From assembly GCA_943842245.1 (NCBI GenBank), contig CALTAJ010000002.1, positions 124,001-188,000 on the forward strand: a stretch of 64,000 nucleotides of DNA, given 5' to 3'. The notes under the pieces were generated by a model that saw nothing but the letters and a program-made list of their open reading frames with translations, had not been told where the DNA came from and did no database searches. Of this stretch, positions 17,843-26,448 are shown in pieces. Every line of letters begins with the position of its first letter. The first letter of the stretch is position 1. Made by a program: the position numbers and the translations under genes. The stretch comes from an uncultured Flavobacteriaceae bacterium. Lineage in GTDB: Bacteria; Bacteroidota; Bacteroidia; Flavobacteriales; Flavobacteriaceae.

Positions 17843-19124
17843 TATTTATTTTTTTTAGACGTATACTTATTGCATTTTTATGACCCTGTAGCCCCTCAGC
17901 AGCAGCCATTAATTCAATACTTTCCCCTAAATCTTGAATACCTTTCTTGCTAATTTTTTGAAATGTAATAGCTTTCGTAAAACTATCTAGATTTACACCA
18001 CTGTACTGTTTAGAATAACCATTAGTAGGTAAGGTGTGATTTGTTCCAGATGCATAATCTCCCGCACTTTCTGGAGTGTAATTTCCAATAAAAACAGATC
18101 CCGCGTTACGTACCTTATCAACATAATACTTCTCATTTTCAACACAGATAATGTAATGCTCTGGACCATAAGAATTGATAAATGTTACAGCTATTTTATC
18201 GTTTTCTAAAACAATCATCTTTGAATTTTCTAAAGCCTTTTGTGCAATTTTTTTTCTTGGCAAATTTTGAAGTTGCTGATTTATTGCTTTAATAACTTTT
18301 TCTAAAAAACTTTCTTTAGTAGTTACTAAAATCACCTGACTGTCAGGTCCATGTTCTGCTTGGGACAAAAGGTCAGAAGCTACAAAATCAGCATCTGCTG
18401 TTTCATCTGCAACTACCAAAAGTTCACTTGGTCCTGCTGGCAAATCAATTGCTACATTGAATCGTGTTGCCAACTGTTTAGCTACATTTACAAATTGATT
18501 ACCAGGTCCGAATATTTTATAAACACTGGGTATGCTTTCAGTTCCAAAAGTCATACCTGCTACAGCTTGAATTCCTCCTACTTTAAAAATCTTATTTAAG
18601 CCACAAAGGTGAGCTGCATAAAGTACTTCATTTGGAAGTTTCCCCTGAATATTAGGTGGTGAACAAAGGACAATTTCTTCACATCCTGCAATTTGAGCTG
18701 GTATAGCAAGCATAAGTATGGTTGAAAATAAAGGGGCAGATCCCCCAGGAATATAAAGACCAACTTTTTCAATAGGGTGCTTTTCCTGCCAACAATTTAC
18801 ACCTGATTGGATTTCGACTTTAATCGTTTTTGTTTTTTGTGCTTTATGAAAAGCTTCTATATTCGATTTAGCTATTTGGATTGCTTTTTTTAACTCTTTA
18901 GGAACAGCGTTTACTCCATTTAGAATCTCCTCAGGGCTAACTTGTAATGTTTGCAATTGAATTTTATCAAATTGTTTTGTGTATTCTAAAACAGCTTCAT
19001 CCCCTCGATTTTGAACCTGTTTAAATACTTTTAAAACCAAGTCCTTTAGATCATCAAACGAGGCTGTAGGACGTTCGATTAGTGCCTCCCATTCACTTGT
19101 CAAAGGGTGGATAAATTTTTGCAT
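17832..19124 (-). CDS. hisD: Histidinol dehydrogenase
   Basis: 430 residues, catalysing the last two oxidations to histidine with NAD and a zinc ion. Visible family blocks are YIPGGSAPLFSTILMLA, LCSPPN, GGIQAVAGMTFGTESIP, the KIFGPGNQFV motif, LPAGPSELLV, and SQAEHGPDSQVILVT with the zinc-binding Q/H. SAGDYASGTNHTLPT is near the C-terminus. The upstream hisG stop and this ATG overlap as TGATG, so I use the ATG at 19124; a GTG one codon earlier is possible. Confidence 0.96.
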   Translation of the reverse strand: MQKFIHPLTSEWEALIERPTASFDDLKDLVLKVFKQVQNRGDEAVLEYTKQFDKIQLQTLQVSPEEILNGVNAVPKELKKAIQIAKSNIEAFHKAQKTKTIKVEIQSGVNCWQEKHPIEKVGLYIPGGSAPLFSTILMLAIPAQIAGCEEIVLCSPPNIQGKLPNEVLYAAHLCGLNKIFKVGGIQAVAGMTFGTESIPSVYKIFGPGNQFVNVAKQLATRFNVAIDLPAGPSELLVVADETADADFVASDLLSQAEHGPDSQVILVTTKESFLEKVIKAINQQLQNLPRKKIAQKALENSKMIVLENDKIAVTFINSYGPEHYIICVENEKYYVDKVRNAGSVFIGNYTPESAGDYASGTNHTLPTNGYSKQYSGVNLDSFTKAITFQKISKKGIQDLGESIELMAAAEGLQGHKNAISIRLKKINNEA

Positions 19125-19975
19125 CACAAAACCATTTTTTCAATAGGACAAACTAAAATATCTTCTGCTCCAGCATCTTTAAGCTGATCTATGACTTCCC
19201 AGAAATCTTCAGCATTGATAACAGAGTGAAGGGAGCTCCACCCAATTTTCGCAAGTGGTAAAACTGTAGGGCTCTTTAAAACAGGTAGAATCAAACTAAT
19301 AGCTTCTATTTTATCGTTAGGAGCATTAAGTAAAATATATTTTGATTTCTTAGCGCGTAAAACTGATTGTACTCTGAATCTAAGTTTATTTATTATTTCA
19401 AGTTGATCATTTGTTAAAGAATTTCCTTGAACTAAAACAGCTTGTGAAGTTGAAATTTCTACAACTTCTTTTAAATTATTTTTAAAAAGAGTACTCCCGC
19501 TAGAAACAATATCACAAATCGCATCTGCTAACCCAATGTTTGGAGCAATTTCAACTGATCCATTAATAATGTGAAGGTCAGCCTTTATATTGTTTTTTTC
19601 TAAAAAAATTTTAACAGTATTGGGATAGGAAGTAGCAATTCGCTTTCCTTGGAGATCTTGTACTCCCATAAATTCAACACCTTTTGGAAAAGCAATAGAT
19701 ACTCTACACTTTGAAAAACCCAATCTTTCTATTACGTTTAAATCCATTCCCTTTTCCATTAAAAGATTCTCTCCTACAATTGCTAGGTCAACTACCCCAT
19801 CTCTGATATATTTAGGGATGTCACCATTTCGCAAAAACAAGACTTCCATAGGAAAGTTATGTGCTGAAGCTTTTAGTTGGTCCTTTCCGTTATCTATGGA
19901 AATACCACAGTCTTTTAAAAGCTTAAGAGAGTCTTGATTGAGTCTCCCTGATTTTTGCAAGGCTAGTCTTATCAT
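19124..19975 (-). CDS. hisG: ATP phosphoribosyltransferase, long form
   Basis: 283 residues, first committed enzyme of the histidine pathway. The length and the C-terminal region (about 205-283, an ACT-like regulatory domain with GWSSLHSVINAEDFWEVIDQL) identify the long, hexameric, histidine-inhibited form that does not need HisZ. The N-terminal catalytic domain has MIRLALQKSGRL, and the phosphate-binding region is around CDIVSSGSTL. The ATG is only 11 bp after the U-tract of a strong terminator hairpin, so expression depends on read-through of the upstream attenuator. Confidence 0.96.
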   Translation of the reverse strand: MIRLALQKSGRLNQDSLKLLKDCGISIDNGKDQLKASAHNFPMEVLFLRNGDIPKYIRDGVVDLAIVGENLLMEKGMDLNVIERLGFSKCRVSIAFPKGVEFMGVQDLQGKRIATSYPNTVKIFLEKNNIKADLHIINGSVEIAPNIGLADAICDIVSSGSTLFKNNLKEVVEISTSQAVLVQGNSLTNDQLEIINKLRFRVQSVLRAKKSKYILLNAPNDKIEAISLILPVLKSPTVLPLAKIGWSSLHSVINAEDFWEVIDQLKDAGAEDILVCPIEKMVL

Positions 19976-19986
19976 ATTATTAAATT

Positions 19987-20018
19987 AAAAAAACCCGTTT
20001 GATTTCTCAAACGGGTTT
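19987..20018 (-). terminator. his attenuator terminator
   Basis: A perfect 12-bp stem, AAACCCGTTTGA (20002-19991 arm on plus coordinates) with TCAAACGGGTTT (20007-20018), closes a four-base loop. On the minus strand it is followed directly by a run of seven T. It is an intrinsic terminator located between the leader peptide and hisG. Its presence just before the first structural gene, rather than after one, marks it as an attenuator. Confidence 0.9.
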
Positions 20019-20041
20019 GATATAGGCTAATAAACATCCAC

Positions 20042-20098
20042 CTATCTCTCGTTTGAGGGAATTAATATTTGGTGTGTATGATGTTTAATTAATTTCAT
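20042..20098 (-). CDS. hisL: His operon leader peptide (18 residues)
   Basis: The frame ATG (20098) to TAG (20044-20042) encodes MKLIKHHTHQILIPSNER. Three of four consecutive residues at positions 6-9 are histidine (HHTH), encoded CAT CAT ACA CAC. The His codons lie in the 5' arm of the first stem of the attenuator, and the stop codon lies just inside the antiterminator loop. A consensus promoter -7 box ends 7 nt before the ATG, so the transcript would have almost no untranslated leader before this peptide. Confidence 0.8.
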   Translation of the reverse strand: MKLIKHHTHQILIPSNER

Positions 20099-20105
20099 TG
20101 AAGTG

Positions 20106-20135
20106 CAAATATATTTAAAATTTTTGATTTTCAAA
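20106..20135 (-). promoter_or_regulatory. his operon promoter
   Basis: On the minus strand TTTG (20135-20132) and TATATTTG (20113-20106) are separated by 18 bp, a full match to the Bacteroidota -33/-7 consensus. The expected transcription start, about 6 nt after the last G, is near 20100, immediately before the leader-peptide ATG at 20098. Confidence 0.75.
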
Positions 20136-20136
20136 T

Positions 20137-20955
20137 TTATTGATTTCCTAAGATAATAGGTAGTCCCCCTTCTCCACTTCCAATTACAATTACTTTTGAA
20201 TTGGGAGATTCTGATAGTTTAATAGTAGCTTCGATTCCCTTTTCCTGCAGTATTTTTTGAGTCAATGAAGCACTCAAAATACGGTTTGCTGTCGCCTTAC
20301 CTTCTGCGTCAATACGTTGACGTTCAGCTTCTTGTTTTGCTTTTTCAATACGAAATTCGTATTCTAATGCCTCTTGTTCTTGATTTAATTTACGCTCAAT
20401 AGCCTCTCTAATAGCAATTGGTAAAGTTACATCACGAACCAATACTGCATTTAATTGAACATATTGATTTTCAACTACTTTTTGAGTTTCCTCAAATATT
20501 TCATTTTGTATAGCATCTCTTTTTGTTGAATATAGCTGTTCTGGAGTATAACGTCCGACAACAGATCGGGCAACAGCTCTAATCTGGGGAATAATTATAA
20601 TATTTAAATAGTTTTCACCTTTTGTTTTGTGAAGCAAACCTAACTCTTCAATTTTAGGTTGATATAGAACAGAAATATCTAAACTAATTTCTAATCCGTT
20701 CGATGAAAGAACTTGCATTTTACTTTCAAATACTTCTTGCTGTTTTACATTATAGATGTAAACCTTATTCCATGGGGCAATAATATGAAAACCCTCTCCA
20801 AGAGCAGGTTCATCAGTTACAACTCCTCCACCAAAGGTCTTAAACAATACTCCTGCTTCACCGTATCCTATATTAATAGACGATTTAGAAATAAATATTA
20901 GTACTACAACCACAAGTAATACTACTGGTAATCCAATTTTAGGTAATTTTTGCAT
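20137..20955 (-). CDS. Prohibitin/SPFH (band 7) family membrane protein
   Basis: 272 residues. One N-terminal transmembrane helix (about 7-26, LPVVLLVVVVLIF) anchors a prohibitin homology domain (INIGYGEAGVLFKTFGG to about 200). Characteristic blocks are YTPEQLYSTKRDAIQNEI, VRDVTLPIAIREAIERKL and the Q/E/A-rich coiled coil KLNQEQEALEYEFRIEKAKQE in part. SPFH proteins form large ring assemblies at the membrane that affect proteases and lipid domains; no specific partner is visible here. It lies 15 bp downstream of fabG and is the last gene before the his promoter. Confidence 0.9.
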   Translation of the reverse strand: MQKLPKIGLPVVLLVVVVLIFISKSSINIGYGEAGVLFKTFGGGVVTDEPALGEGFHIIAPWNKVYIYNVKQQEVFESKMQVLSSNGLEISLDISVLYQPKIEELGLLHKTKGENYLNIIIIPQIRAVARSVVGRYTPEQLYSTKRDAIQNEIFEETQKVVENQYVQLNAVLVRDVTLPIAIREAIERKLNQEQEALEYEFRIEKAKQEAERQRIDAEGKATANRILSASLTQKILQEKGIEATIKLSESPNSKVIVIGSGEGGLPIILGNQ

Positions 20956-20970
20956 AATTTTTTTTTAAAT

Positions 20971-21717
20971 TTAAGTTAACATTCCTCCATCTACGTGAAG
21001 TACTTGTCCAGTAACATAACTAGACAATTCTGAAGCCAAAAAAACACAAGCATTGGCTACGTCTTCTGGTTTTCCACCTCTTTTAAGTGGAATTCCATCT
21101 CTCCACCCTTGGACAACATCCTCAGGTAAGCGAGCAGTCATTTCAGTTTCTATAAAACCAGGAGCAATTACATTGGAACGGATGTTACGTGATCCTAGTT
21201 CAAGTGCAATTGACTTGGAGAATCCAATGATCCCAGCCTTAGAGGCAGCATAATTAGCTTGTCCAGCATTCCCCTTAACTCCAACAACAGAACTCATATG
21301 AATTAATGAGCCATTTCGTTGCTTTAGAAATGTTCGCTGGACAGCTTTTGTCATATTAAATACTGATTTAAGGTTTACTTTAACTACTTCGTCAAAGTCT
21401 TCTTCACCCATCCTCATTAATAAATTATCTTTAGTAATACCTGCATTATTAATTAAAATTTCCAGGCTATTAAAATCGGTAACTACATCTTCAACGAGTT
21501 TATTTGCAGCATCAAAATCAGCAGCATTACTTTTATAGGCTTTTGCTTTGACTCCAATAGTATTCAATTCATTGACAAGACTTCTAGCCGCTTCTATATT
21601 AGTATTAAAGGTAAAAGCAATTGAGCAGCCATGTTTTGCTAAGGTTTGGGCAATTCCACGACCAATTCCACGACTTGCCCCCGTGATAATTGCTGTTTTA
21701 TTTTCTAATAATTTCAT
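20971..21717 (-). CDS. fabG: 3-oxoacyl-[ACP] reductase
   Basis: 248-residue short-chain dehydrogenase. NAD(P) site T-G-A-S-R-G-I-G-R-G near residue 13, the NNAG motif, the catalytic S in HMSSVVGVKGN, and Y-A-A-S-K with catalytic Tyr/Lys are present. The C-terminal end SSYVTGQVLHVDGGM is typical of FabG. It reduces 3-oxoacyl-ACP in each fatty acid elongation cycle. It is in the same co-directional block as the lipid A genes and fabZ, 9 bp after sucD, which supports a fatty-acid rather than a catabolic SDR role. Confidence 0.93.
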   Translation of the reverse strand: MKLLENKTAIITGASRGIGRGIAQTLAKHGCSIAFTFNTNIEAARSLVNELNTIGVKAKAYKSNAADFDAANKLVEDVVTDFNSLEILINNAGITKDNLLMRMGEEDFDEVVKVNLKSVFNMTKAVQRTFLKQRNGSLIHMSSVVGVKGNAGQANYAASKAGIIGFSKSIALELGSRNIRSNVIAPGFIETEMTARLPEDVVQGWRDGIPLKRGGKPEDVANACVFLASELSSYVTGQVLHVDGGMLT

Positions 21718-21726
21718 TCTTTTATT

Positions 21727-22599
21727 TTAAGAAAGTACCTCAGCTACTTTTGAACCAATTTGAGCTGGTGAATCTACTACATAAATCCCACATTCACTCA
21801 TGATTCGTTTTTTAGCTTCAGCGGTATCTTCACTACCTCCAACAATTGCACCAGCATGACCCATTGTTCGTCCTTTTGGCGCAGTTTCCCCGGCGATAAA
21901 ACCAACAACTGGTTTTTTATTTCCAGTCGCTTTAATCCATTTTGCAGCGTCAGCTTCTAGTTGTCCTCCTATTTCTCCAATCATAACTATACAATCTGTT
22001 TCGTCGTCATTCATAAACATTTCAACTGCATCTTTAGTTGTTGTTCCAATAATAGGGTCCCCACCTATTCCGATAGCTGTAGAAATACCTAAACCTTCTC
22101 TTACTACTTGATCAGAAGCTTCGTAGGTAAGTGTTCCAGACTTTGAGACAATGCCTACTTTGCCTTTACTGAAAACAAATCCTGGCATTATACCCACTTT
22201 AGCCTCATCTGGTGTAATTACACCAGGGCAATTTGGTCCAACTAAAATAGCTCCGTTATTTTTCACATATTGAAATGCTTTTGTCATATCGTTTACTGGG
22301 ATACCTTCTGTGATAGTAATTATTACTTTTATTCCTGCTTCTGTTGCTTCCATGATGGCGTCAGCAGCAAATGCTGGAGGGACAAATATAATTGAGGTAT
22401 CTGCATCTACTTTTTCTACAGCCTCAGCAACAGAGTTAAAAACGGGTTTATCAAGATGAACTTGCCCTCCTTTTCCTGGAGTAACACCACCTACTATATT
22501 GGTACCGTACTCTATCATTTGGGTTGCATGGAAAGTTCCTTCGCTTCCTGTAAATCCCTGAACGATAATTTTAGATTTTTTATTTACGAGAACACTCAT
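21727..22599 (-). CDS. sucD: Succinyl-CoA synthetase alpha subunit
   Basis: 290 residues. A CoA-binding Rossmann domain comes first ([29 protein letters not shown]), then the ligase domain with [10 protein letters not shown]. The phosphorylated histidine is H248 in [10 protein letters not shown], and [10 protein letters not shown] is the usual helix dipole segment. It acts with SucB in the TCA cycle; sucB is not in this window, as is common in Bacteroidota where the two are unlinked. It follows efp after 24 bp. Confidence 0.96.
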   Translation of the reverse strand: MSVLVNKKSKIIVQGFTGSEGTFHATQMIEYGTNIVGGVTPGKGGQVHLDKPVFNSVAEAVEKVDADTSIIFVPPAFAADAIMEATEAGIKVIITITEGIPVNDMTKAFQYVKNNGAILVGPNCPGVITPDEAKVGIMPGFVFSKGKVGIVSKSGTLTYEASDQVVREGLGISTAIGIGGDPIIGTTTKDAVEMFMNDDETDCIVMIGEIGGQLEADAAKWIKATGNKKPVVGFIAGETAPKGRTMGHAGAIVGGSEDTAEAKKRIMSECGIYVVDSPAQIGSKVAEVLS

Positions 22600-22623
22600 T
22601 TATTTAAATTTGATTAGGTTGTT

Positions 22624-23190
22624 TTATTCTTTTATCCGCTCTATATATTGACCTTTTTCGGTTTCTACTTTTATTTTATCACCTTCATTAATGAACAATG
22701 GAACATTAATATTTGCTCCAGTCTCTACTATAGAGGGTTTAGTGGCATTTGTCGCCGTATTACCCTTAACACCTGGCTCAGTGTGTGTTACTTCTAGAAT
22801 TACACTAGCAGGCATATCTGCAGATAGCGGCATATTATCCTCAGTATTTATAGAAATAGAAACCATTTCGCCTTCTTTTAAAAGTTCTGGTGCATCTAAA
22901 ATAGTTTTTTCAACACTAATTTGATTATAATCATCAGAATTCATAAAATGATATTGATCACCATCCTTATATAGATACTGATATTTATGAGTTTCAACTC
23001 GAATCTCTTCAATTTTATGCCCCCCTGAGAAGGTATTGTCAATTACTTTTCCAGTAGTAACACTTTTAAGTTTAGTTCTAACAAAGGCAGGACCTTTTCC
23101 AGGCTTTACATGTAAAAATTCAATAATTTTAAAAATATCGTTATTATATTTTATGCACAGTCCCTTTCTTATGTCTGATGTTGTTGCCAT
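22624..23190 (-). CDS. efp: Elongation factor P
   Basis: 188 residues with the three beta-barrel domains of EF-P. The tip loop HVKPGKGPAFVRTK carries K32 at the position that contacts the peptidyl transferase centre and is modified in other bacteria. The C-terminal OB-like domain has SADMPASVILEVTHTEPGV and the family signature TNATKPSIVETGANI. EF-P relieves ribosome stalling on polyproline. It is in the lpx block between lpxA and sucD, a neighbourhood typical of Flavobacteriia. No modification enzyme is in the window. Confidence 0.97.
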   Translation of the reverse strand: MATTSDIRKGLCIKYNNDIFKIIEFLHVKPGKGPAFVRTKLKSVTTGKVIDNTFSGGHKIEEIRVETHKYQYLYKDGDQYHFMNSDDYNQISVEKTILDAPELLKEGEMVSISINTEDNMPLSADMPASVILEVTHTEPGVKGNTATNATKPSIVETGANINVPLFINEGDKIKVETEKGQYIERIKE

Positions 23191-23207
23191 TAACTGTAAA
23201 ATTAGTT

Positions 23208-24002
23208 TTAAAAATACCCTTTTATAATTCCACGATTTGATTTTTTTAAAAAATCAATAATTTTCTTTTTCTCTAAACTTTCTCTAACCTCCTGATTCAA
23301 AACATCTACTGCTTGTGTAACATTGTATTTTTTTTGAAAAATAATACGATAAATGTCTTGGATATCTTTTAACTGAGAATTCTCAAACCCATTTCGACTC
23401 AATCCTACAGAATTAACACCGACAAAGGAAATAGGCTCTCTTCCAGCTTTTACATATGGAGGAATATCTTTTCTAACCATTGATCCTCCAGCAACAAAAG
23501 CATGGTCTCCAATATTACAAAATTGATTAACAGCAGTAAATCCTGAAAGGATAACATTTTTTCCAACTTCTACGTGTCCAGCTAAGGTGCTGTTATTAGA
23601 AAATATAGAATAGTCACCCACAATACAATCATGTGCAATGTGGCAATATGCCATAATTAAACAATGGGAACCTATTTTTGTTATTCCAAGAGCTGCTGTA
23701 CCTCTATTAATTGTTGCGCATTCACGAATAACAGTATGATCTCCAATGTACACAAAAGAATCTTCACCCTCAAACTTTAAATCTTGTGGTATTGCGCTAA
23801 TAACTGAACCAGGGAATATTTTACAATTTTTACCGATTCTCGCGCCATCCATGATGGTAACATTTGAACCTATCCAAGTTCCATCTCCAATTTCTACATT
23901 TTCATGAATCATTGTAAATGGGTCAATAGTAACGTTTTTTCCAATAATTGCACCGGGATGAACAGATACTAAATTTTGTGTTAATGGTGATGTTATGTTC
24001 AT
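23208..24002 (-). CDS. lpxA: UDP-N-acetylglucosamine acyltransferase
   Basis: 264-residue left-handed beta-helix protein, first enzyme of lipid A synthesis. Hexapeptide repeats run from VHPGAIIGKNVTIDPF to about residue 185 and include the catalytic-histidine loop CHIAHDCIVG. The C-terminal helical domain has the LpxA-specific AGREPISFVGVNSVGLSRNGF segment in parts. It overlaps the start of the upstream lpxC-fabZ stop by 4 bp (ATGA at 23999-24002), so the lipid A genes are translationally coupled. Confidence 0.96.
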   Translation of the reverse strand: MNITSPLTQNLVSVHPGAIIGKNVTIDPFTMIHENVEIGDGTWIGSNVTIMDGARIGKNCKIFPGSVISAIPQDLKFEGEDSFVYIGDHTVIRECATINRGTAALGITKIGSHCLIMAYCHIAHDCIVGDYSIFSNNSTLAGHVEVGKNVILSGFTAVNQFCNIGDHAFVAGGSMVRKDIPPYVKAGREPISFVGVNSVGLSRNGFENSQLKDIQDIYRIIFQKKYNVTQAVDVLNQEVRESLEKKKIIDFLKKSNRGIIKGYF

Positions 24003-25399
24003 TTTCGTTTTATAATTTGAGCCATTAAATCTCCTTGACTAACTACTTGTTCGTTTACAAAGGCAGTACCTCGAACATTACAAATACCTCGCCTGATTTC
24101 AGTTAATAATTCAAGTTTAAAAACTAATGTATCTCCTGGAAATACGGGTCGTTTAAATTTAAAATTATCAATTTTCATGAAAAAAGTTAAATAATTTTCA
24201 GGGTCAGGAACTGTACTCAGGACTAATACACCACCAGCTTGTGCCATAGCTTCAATCTGAAGAACACCAGGCATTACAGGAGCACCAGGAAAATGTCCTT
24301 CAAAAAAAGGTTCATTCATTGTAACATTTTTTAAACCTATAACATGAGTTTTTGAAAGCTCTAATACTTTGTCAACTAGCAAAAAGGGAGGACGGTGAGG
24401 AAGCATTTCCATTATTTGGTTAACATCCATTAATGGAGGTTTTGACAAATCGATTTTTGGAGCATTAGATTTCCTATGATTTTTTATGAGATTGATCAAG
24501 TGTTTAGCGAAATCAGTATTAATTTTATGTCCTGGTTTATTTGCAATAATCCTGCCTTTGATTGGCATTCCGACAAGTGCTAAATCTCCAACAACATCAA
24601 GTAGTTTGTGCCTAGCAGCTTCATTAGGATGATTTAGTGTAAGGTTGTTTAAAATACCATTTTTCTTAACAGAAATATCTTCCTTATTAAAAGTCTTTTT
24701 AAGGCGATCCATATTGTTTTTAGCTAATGGCTGATTGACATAAATAATAGAATTATTTAAATCCCCTCCTTTGATCAAGTCTTGGTCAAGAAGTTTTTCT
24801 AATTCATGTAAAAAACTAAACGTACGACAAGAAGATATTTGACTTTTAAAGTCCTCCATTTTATGAAGAACTGCATTTTGGGAACCTAAAACTTTAGTTT
24901 CAAAATCAATCATTACCGTAATAGAAGTATCGCTATCAGGAATAATAATAAATTCACTTCCATTTTTTTTATCTAAAAATTTAATAACTTCTTGAACTTC
25001 AAAAACTTCTTGTAGAGCATTTTGTTCTTTAATTCCAACTTCTTCAATTGCTTCCACAAATTGCTTTGATGATCCATCCATAATTGGAATCTCATTTCCA
25101 TTAACGGCAATCAGACAATTAGTCACTCCACACCCAGCAAGCGCAGCCAAAAGGTGCTCTATAGTTTGAATTTCAATACCATCTTTTGAAATTGTGGTAC
25201 CTCGTTCGGTTCTGCTTACAAAATTAGCTAAAGCTGGAATTTCACAATTTGGATTTAAATCAGTTCGAACAAAAATAAATCCTTGGTTTTCCTCTGCTGG
25301 TTTTAGTGTTATAGTTATTTGAGTACCTGAATGAAGGCCAATTCCAGTTAAGTTAACTTCTTTTGAAAGAGTTTTTTGAGGATAATTTTTAACAATCAT
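23999..25399 (-). CDS. lpxC/fabZ: LpxC-FabZ fusion: UDP-3-O-acyl-GlcNAc deacetylase / 3-hydroxyacyl-ACP dehydratase
   Basis: 466 residues from the ATG at 25399. A TTG 18 bp further up lies inside the lpxD stop region and is less likely. The LpxC domain (1 to about 305) has TGIGLHSG, the zinc ligands H82 (IEHLLAAL), H264 and D268 (RHKLLDVVGDL). The FabZ domain (about 325-466) has LPHRPPFLLVDKV and the active-site H369 (GHFPG) and E383 (IEAMAQ). One polypeptide thus carries the committed step of lipid A synthesis and a step of fatty acid elongation that competes for the same hydroxyacyl-ACP. The fusion is characteristic of Bacteroidota. Confidence 0.96.
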   Translation of the reverse strand: MIVKNYPQKTLSKEVNLTGIGLHSGTQITITLKPAEENQGFIFVRTDLNPNCEIPALANFVSRTERGTTISKDGIEIQTIEHLLAALAGCGVTNCLIAVNGNEIPIMDGSSKQFVEAIEEVGIKEQNALQEVFEVQEVIKFLDKKNGSEFIIIPDSDTSITVMIDFETKVLGSQNAVLHKMEDFKSQISSCRTFSFLHELEKLLDQDLIKGGDLNNSIIYVNQPLAKNNMDRLKKTFNKEDISVKKNGILNNLTLNHPNEAARHKLLDVVGDLALVGMPIKGRIIANKPGHKINTDFAKHLINLIKNHRKSNAPKIDLSKPPLMDVNQIMEMLPHRPPFLLVDKVLELSKTHVIGLKNVTMNEPFFEGHFPGAPVMPGVLQIEAMAQAGGVLVLSTVPDPENYLTFFMKIDNFKFKRPVFPGDTLVFKLELLTEIRRGICNVRGTAFVNEQVVSQGDLMAQIIKRK

Positions 25400-25403
25400 A
25401 AAT

Positions 25404-26417
25404 TTATATTTTTTCAAGCTTACTTAAACGGTTTTCTAGATCTGGAAAATGTTTAAACAATACATACGACTTATAAAAAGATTTAAAGTCAATTGCAGGA
25501 GTACCTTGGACAGTCTTACCATTAGGTATATCACTAATTACACCTGACTGTCCTTGTATTTGTAAATCATCCCCTAAAACTAAATGACCAATAATACCTA
25601 CCTGACCACCTATTGTGCATCTTGATCCAATTTTAGTAGAACCTGCAATTCCAGATTGAGCTGCAATTACAGTATTTGAACCAATTTCTACATTATGGGC
25701 AATCTGAACTAAGTTATCTAACTTGACACCCTTGTGAATAATTGTTTCTCCAAGAGTTGCTCTATCAACTGTGCTATTAGCTCCAATTTCAACTTCGTCT
25801 TTAATAACAACTTTACCTAGATGAGGAGTTTTGATATTTTTTTCACCTTTTTTAATGTAACCAAATCCATCACATCCAATAATTGATCCACTTTGTAAAA
25901 TACATCTTGCACCTATTTCAACATCGTCCATAAGACAAACACGGGCTTGCAATATTGTATCTTTACCAATACTCACATTAGAGCCAATATAACTATTTGA
26001 ATAAACGTGAACACCGCTTGCTATTTTAGTATCAGGACCTATTGTAACATAAGGTCCAATATAAACATCATCCGCTAAATTAGCTGAGGAATCAATTATT
26101 GCTGATTGGTGAATACCAATATGTTTCTTTTTTTTATGACCAGACGTTTCAGTTATAATAGAATTAAATGAAGCGTAAGGGTCAGAAACACGAATTAATG
26201 TTGTTTTAACTGACTTTTCTAATTTAAAATCATGGTGAACTAGAACAGCACTTGCTTTAGTGGAATTTAGAAATGAAATATATTTTGGATGGGCTAAAAA
26301 ACTTAGACATCCCGTTTTAGCATCTTGAATTTTTGCTAAGGATGTCAAATGGATATTTCCATTACCCTCTATAACTCCATTGTATTTTTTTGCAATCTCT
26401 AAGGCTGTATAATTCAT
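25404..26417 (-). CDS. lpxD: UDP-3-O-(3-hydroxyacyl)glucosamine N-acyltransferase
   Basis: 337 residues: an N-terminal uridine-binding domain (1 to about 95), then a left-handed beta-helix with many hexapeptide repeats (for example IGPYVTIGPD, IGCDGFGYI) and a C-terminal helix. The catalytic-histidine region QIAHNVEIGSNT is present. It adds the second hydroxyacyl chain in lipid A synthesis. It starts 31 bp after the HD hydrolase gene and is followed after 4 bp by lpxC-fabZ. Confidence 0.95.
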   Translation of the reverse strand: MNYTALEIAKKYNGVIEGNGNIHLTSLAKIQDAKTGCLSFLAHPKYISFLNSTKASAVLVHHDFKLEKSVKTTLIRVSDPYASFNSIITETSGHKKKKHIGIHQSAIIDSSANLADDVYIGPYVTIGPDTKIASGVHVYSNSYIGSNVSIGKDTILQARVCLMDDVEIGARCILQSGSIIGCDGFGYIKKGEKNIKTPHLGKVVIKDEVEIGANSTVDRATLGETIIHKGVKLDNLVQIAHNVEIGSNTVIAAQSGIAGSTKIGSRCTIGGQVGIIGHLVLGDDLQIQGQSGVISDIPNGKTVQGTPAIDFKSFYKSYVLFKHFPDLENRLSKLEKI

Positions 26418-26448
26418 GATGGCAAAAATAAGAATTTATAAAGAATTA

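Larger units (their letters stand above)
19987..20098 (-). promoter_or_regulatory. his operon leader: ribosome-mediated attenuator
   Basis: Three alternative pairings can be read on the minus-strand RNA. Stem 1:2 joins AAACATC (20086-20080, over the first two His codons) with GATGTTT (20038-20032), extended after a bulge by CACC (20074-20071) with GGTG (20042-20039). The antiterminator 2:3 joins CTCAAACG (20057-20050) with CGTTTGAG (20013-20006) and can enclose a small ATAGG/CCTAT hairpin (20045-20041 with 20026-20022). The terminator 3:4 uses 20018-19991. The antiterminator and terminator share 20007-20013, so they exclude each other. A ribosome stalled on His codons would block 1:2 and free the antiterminator. 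This is the classical his attenuation logic; the pairing is read by eye. Confidence 0.8.
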
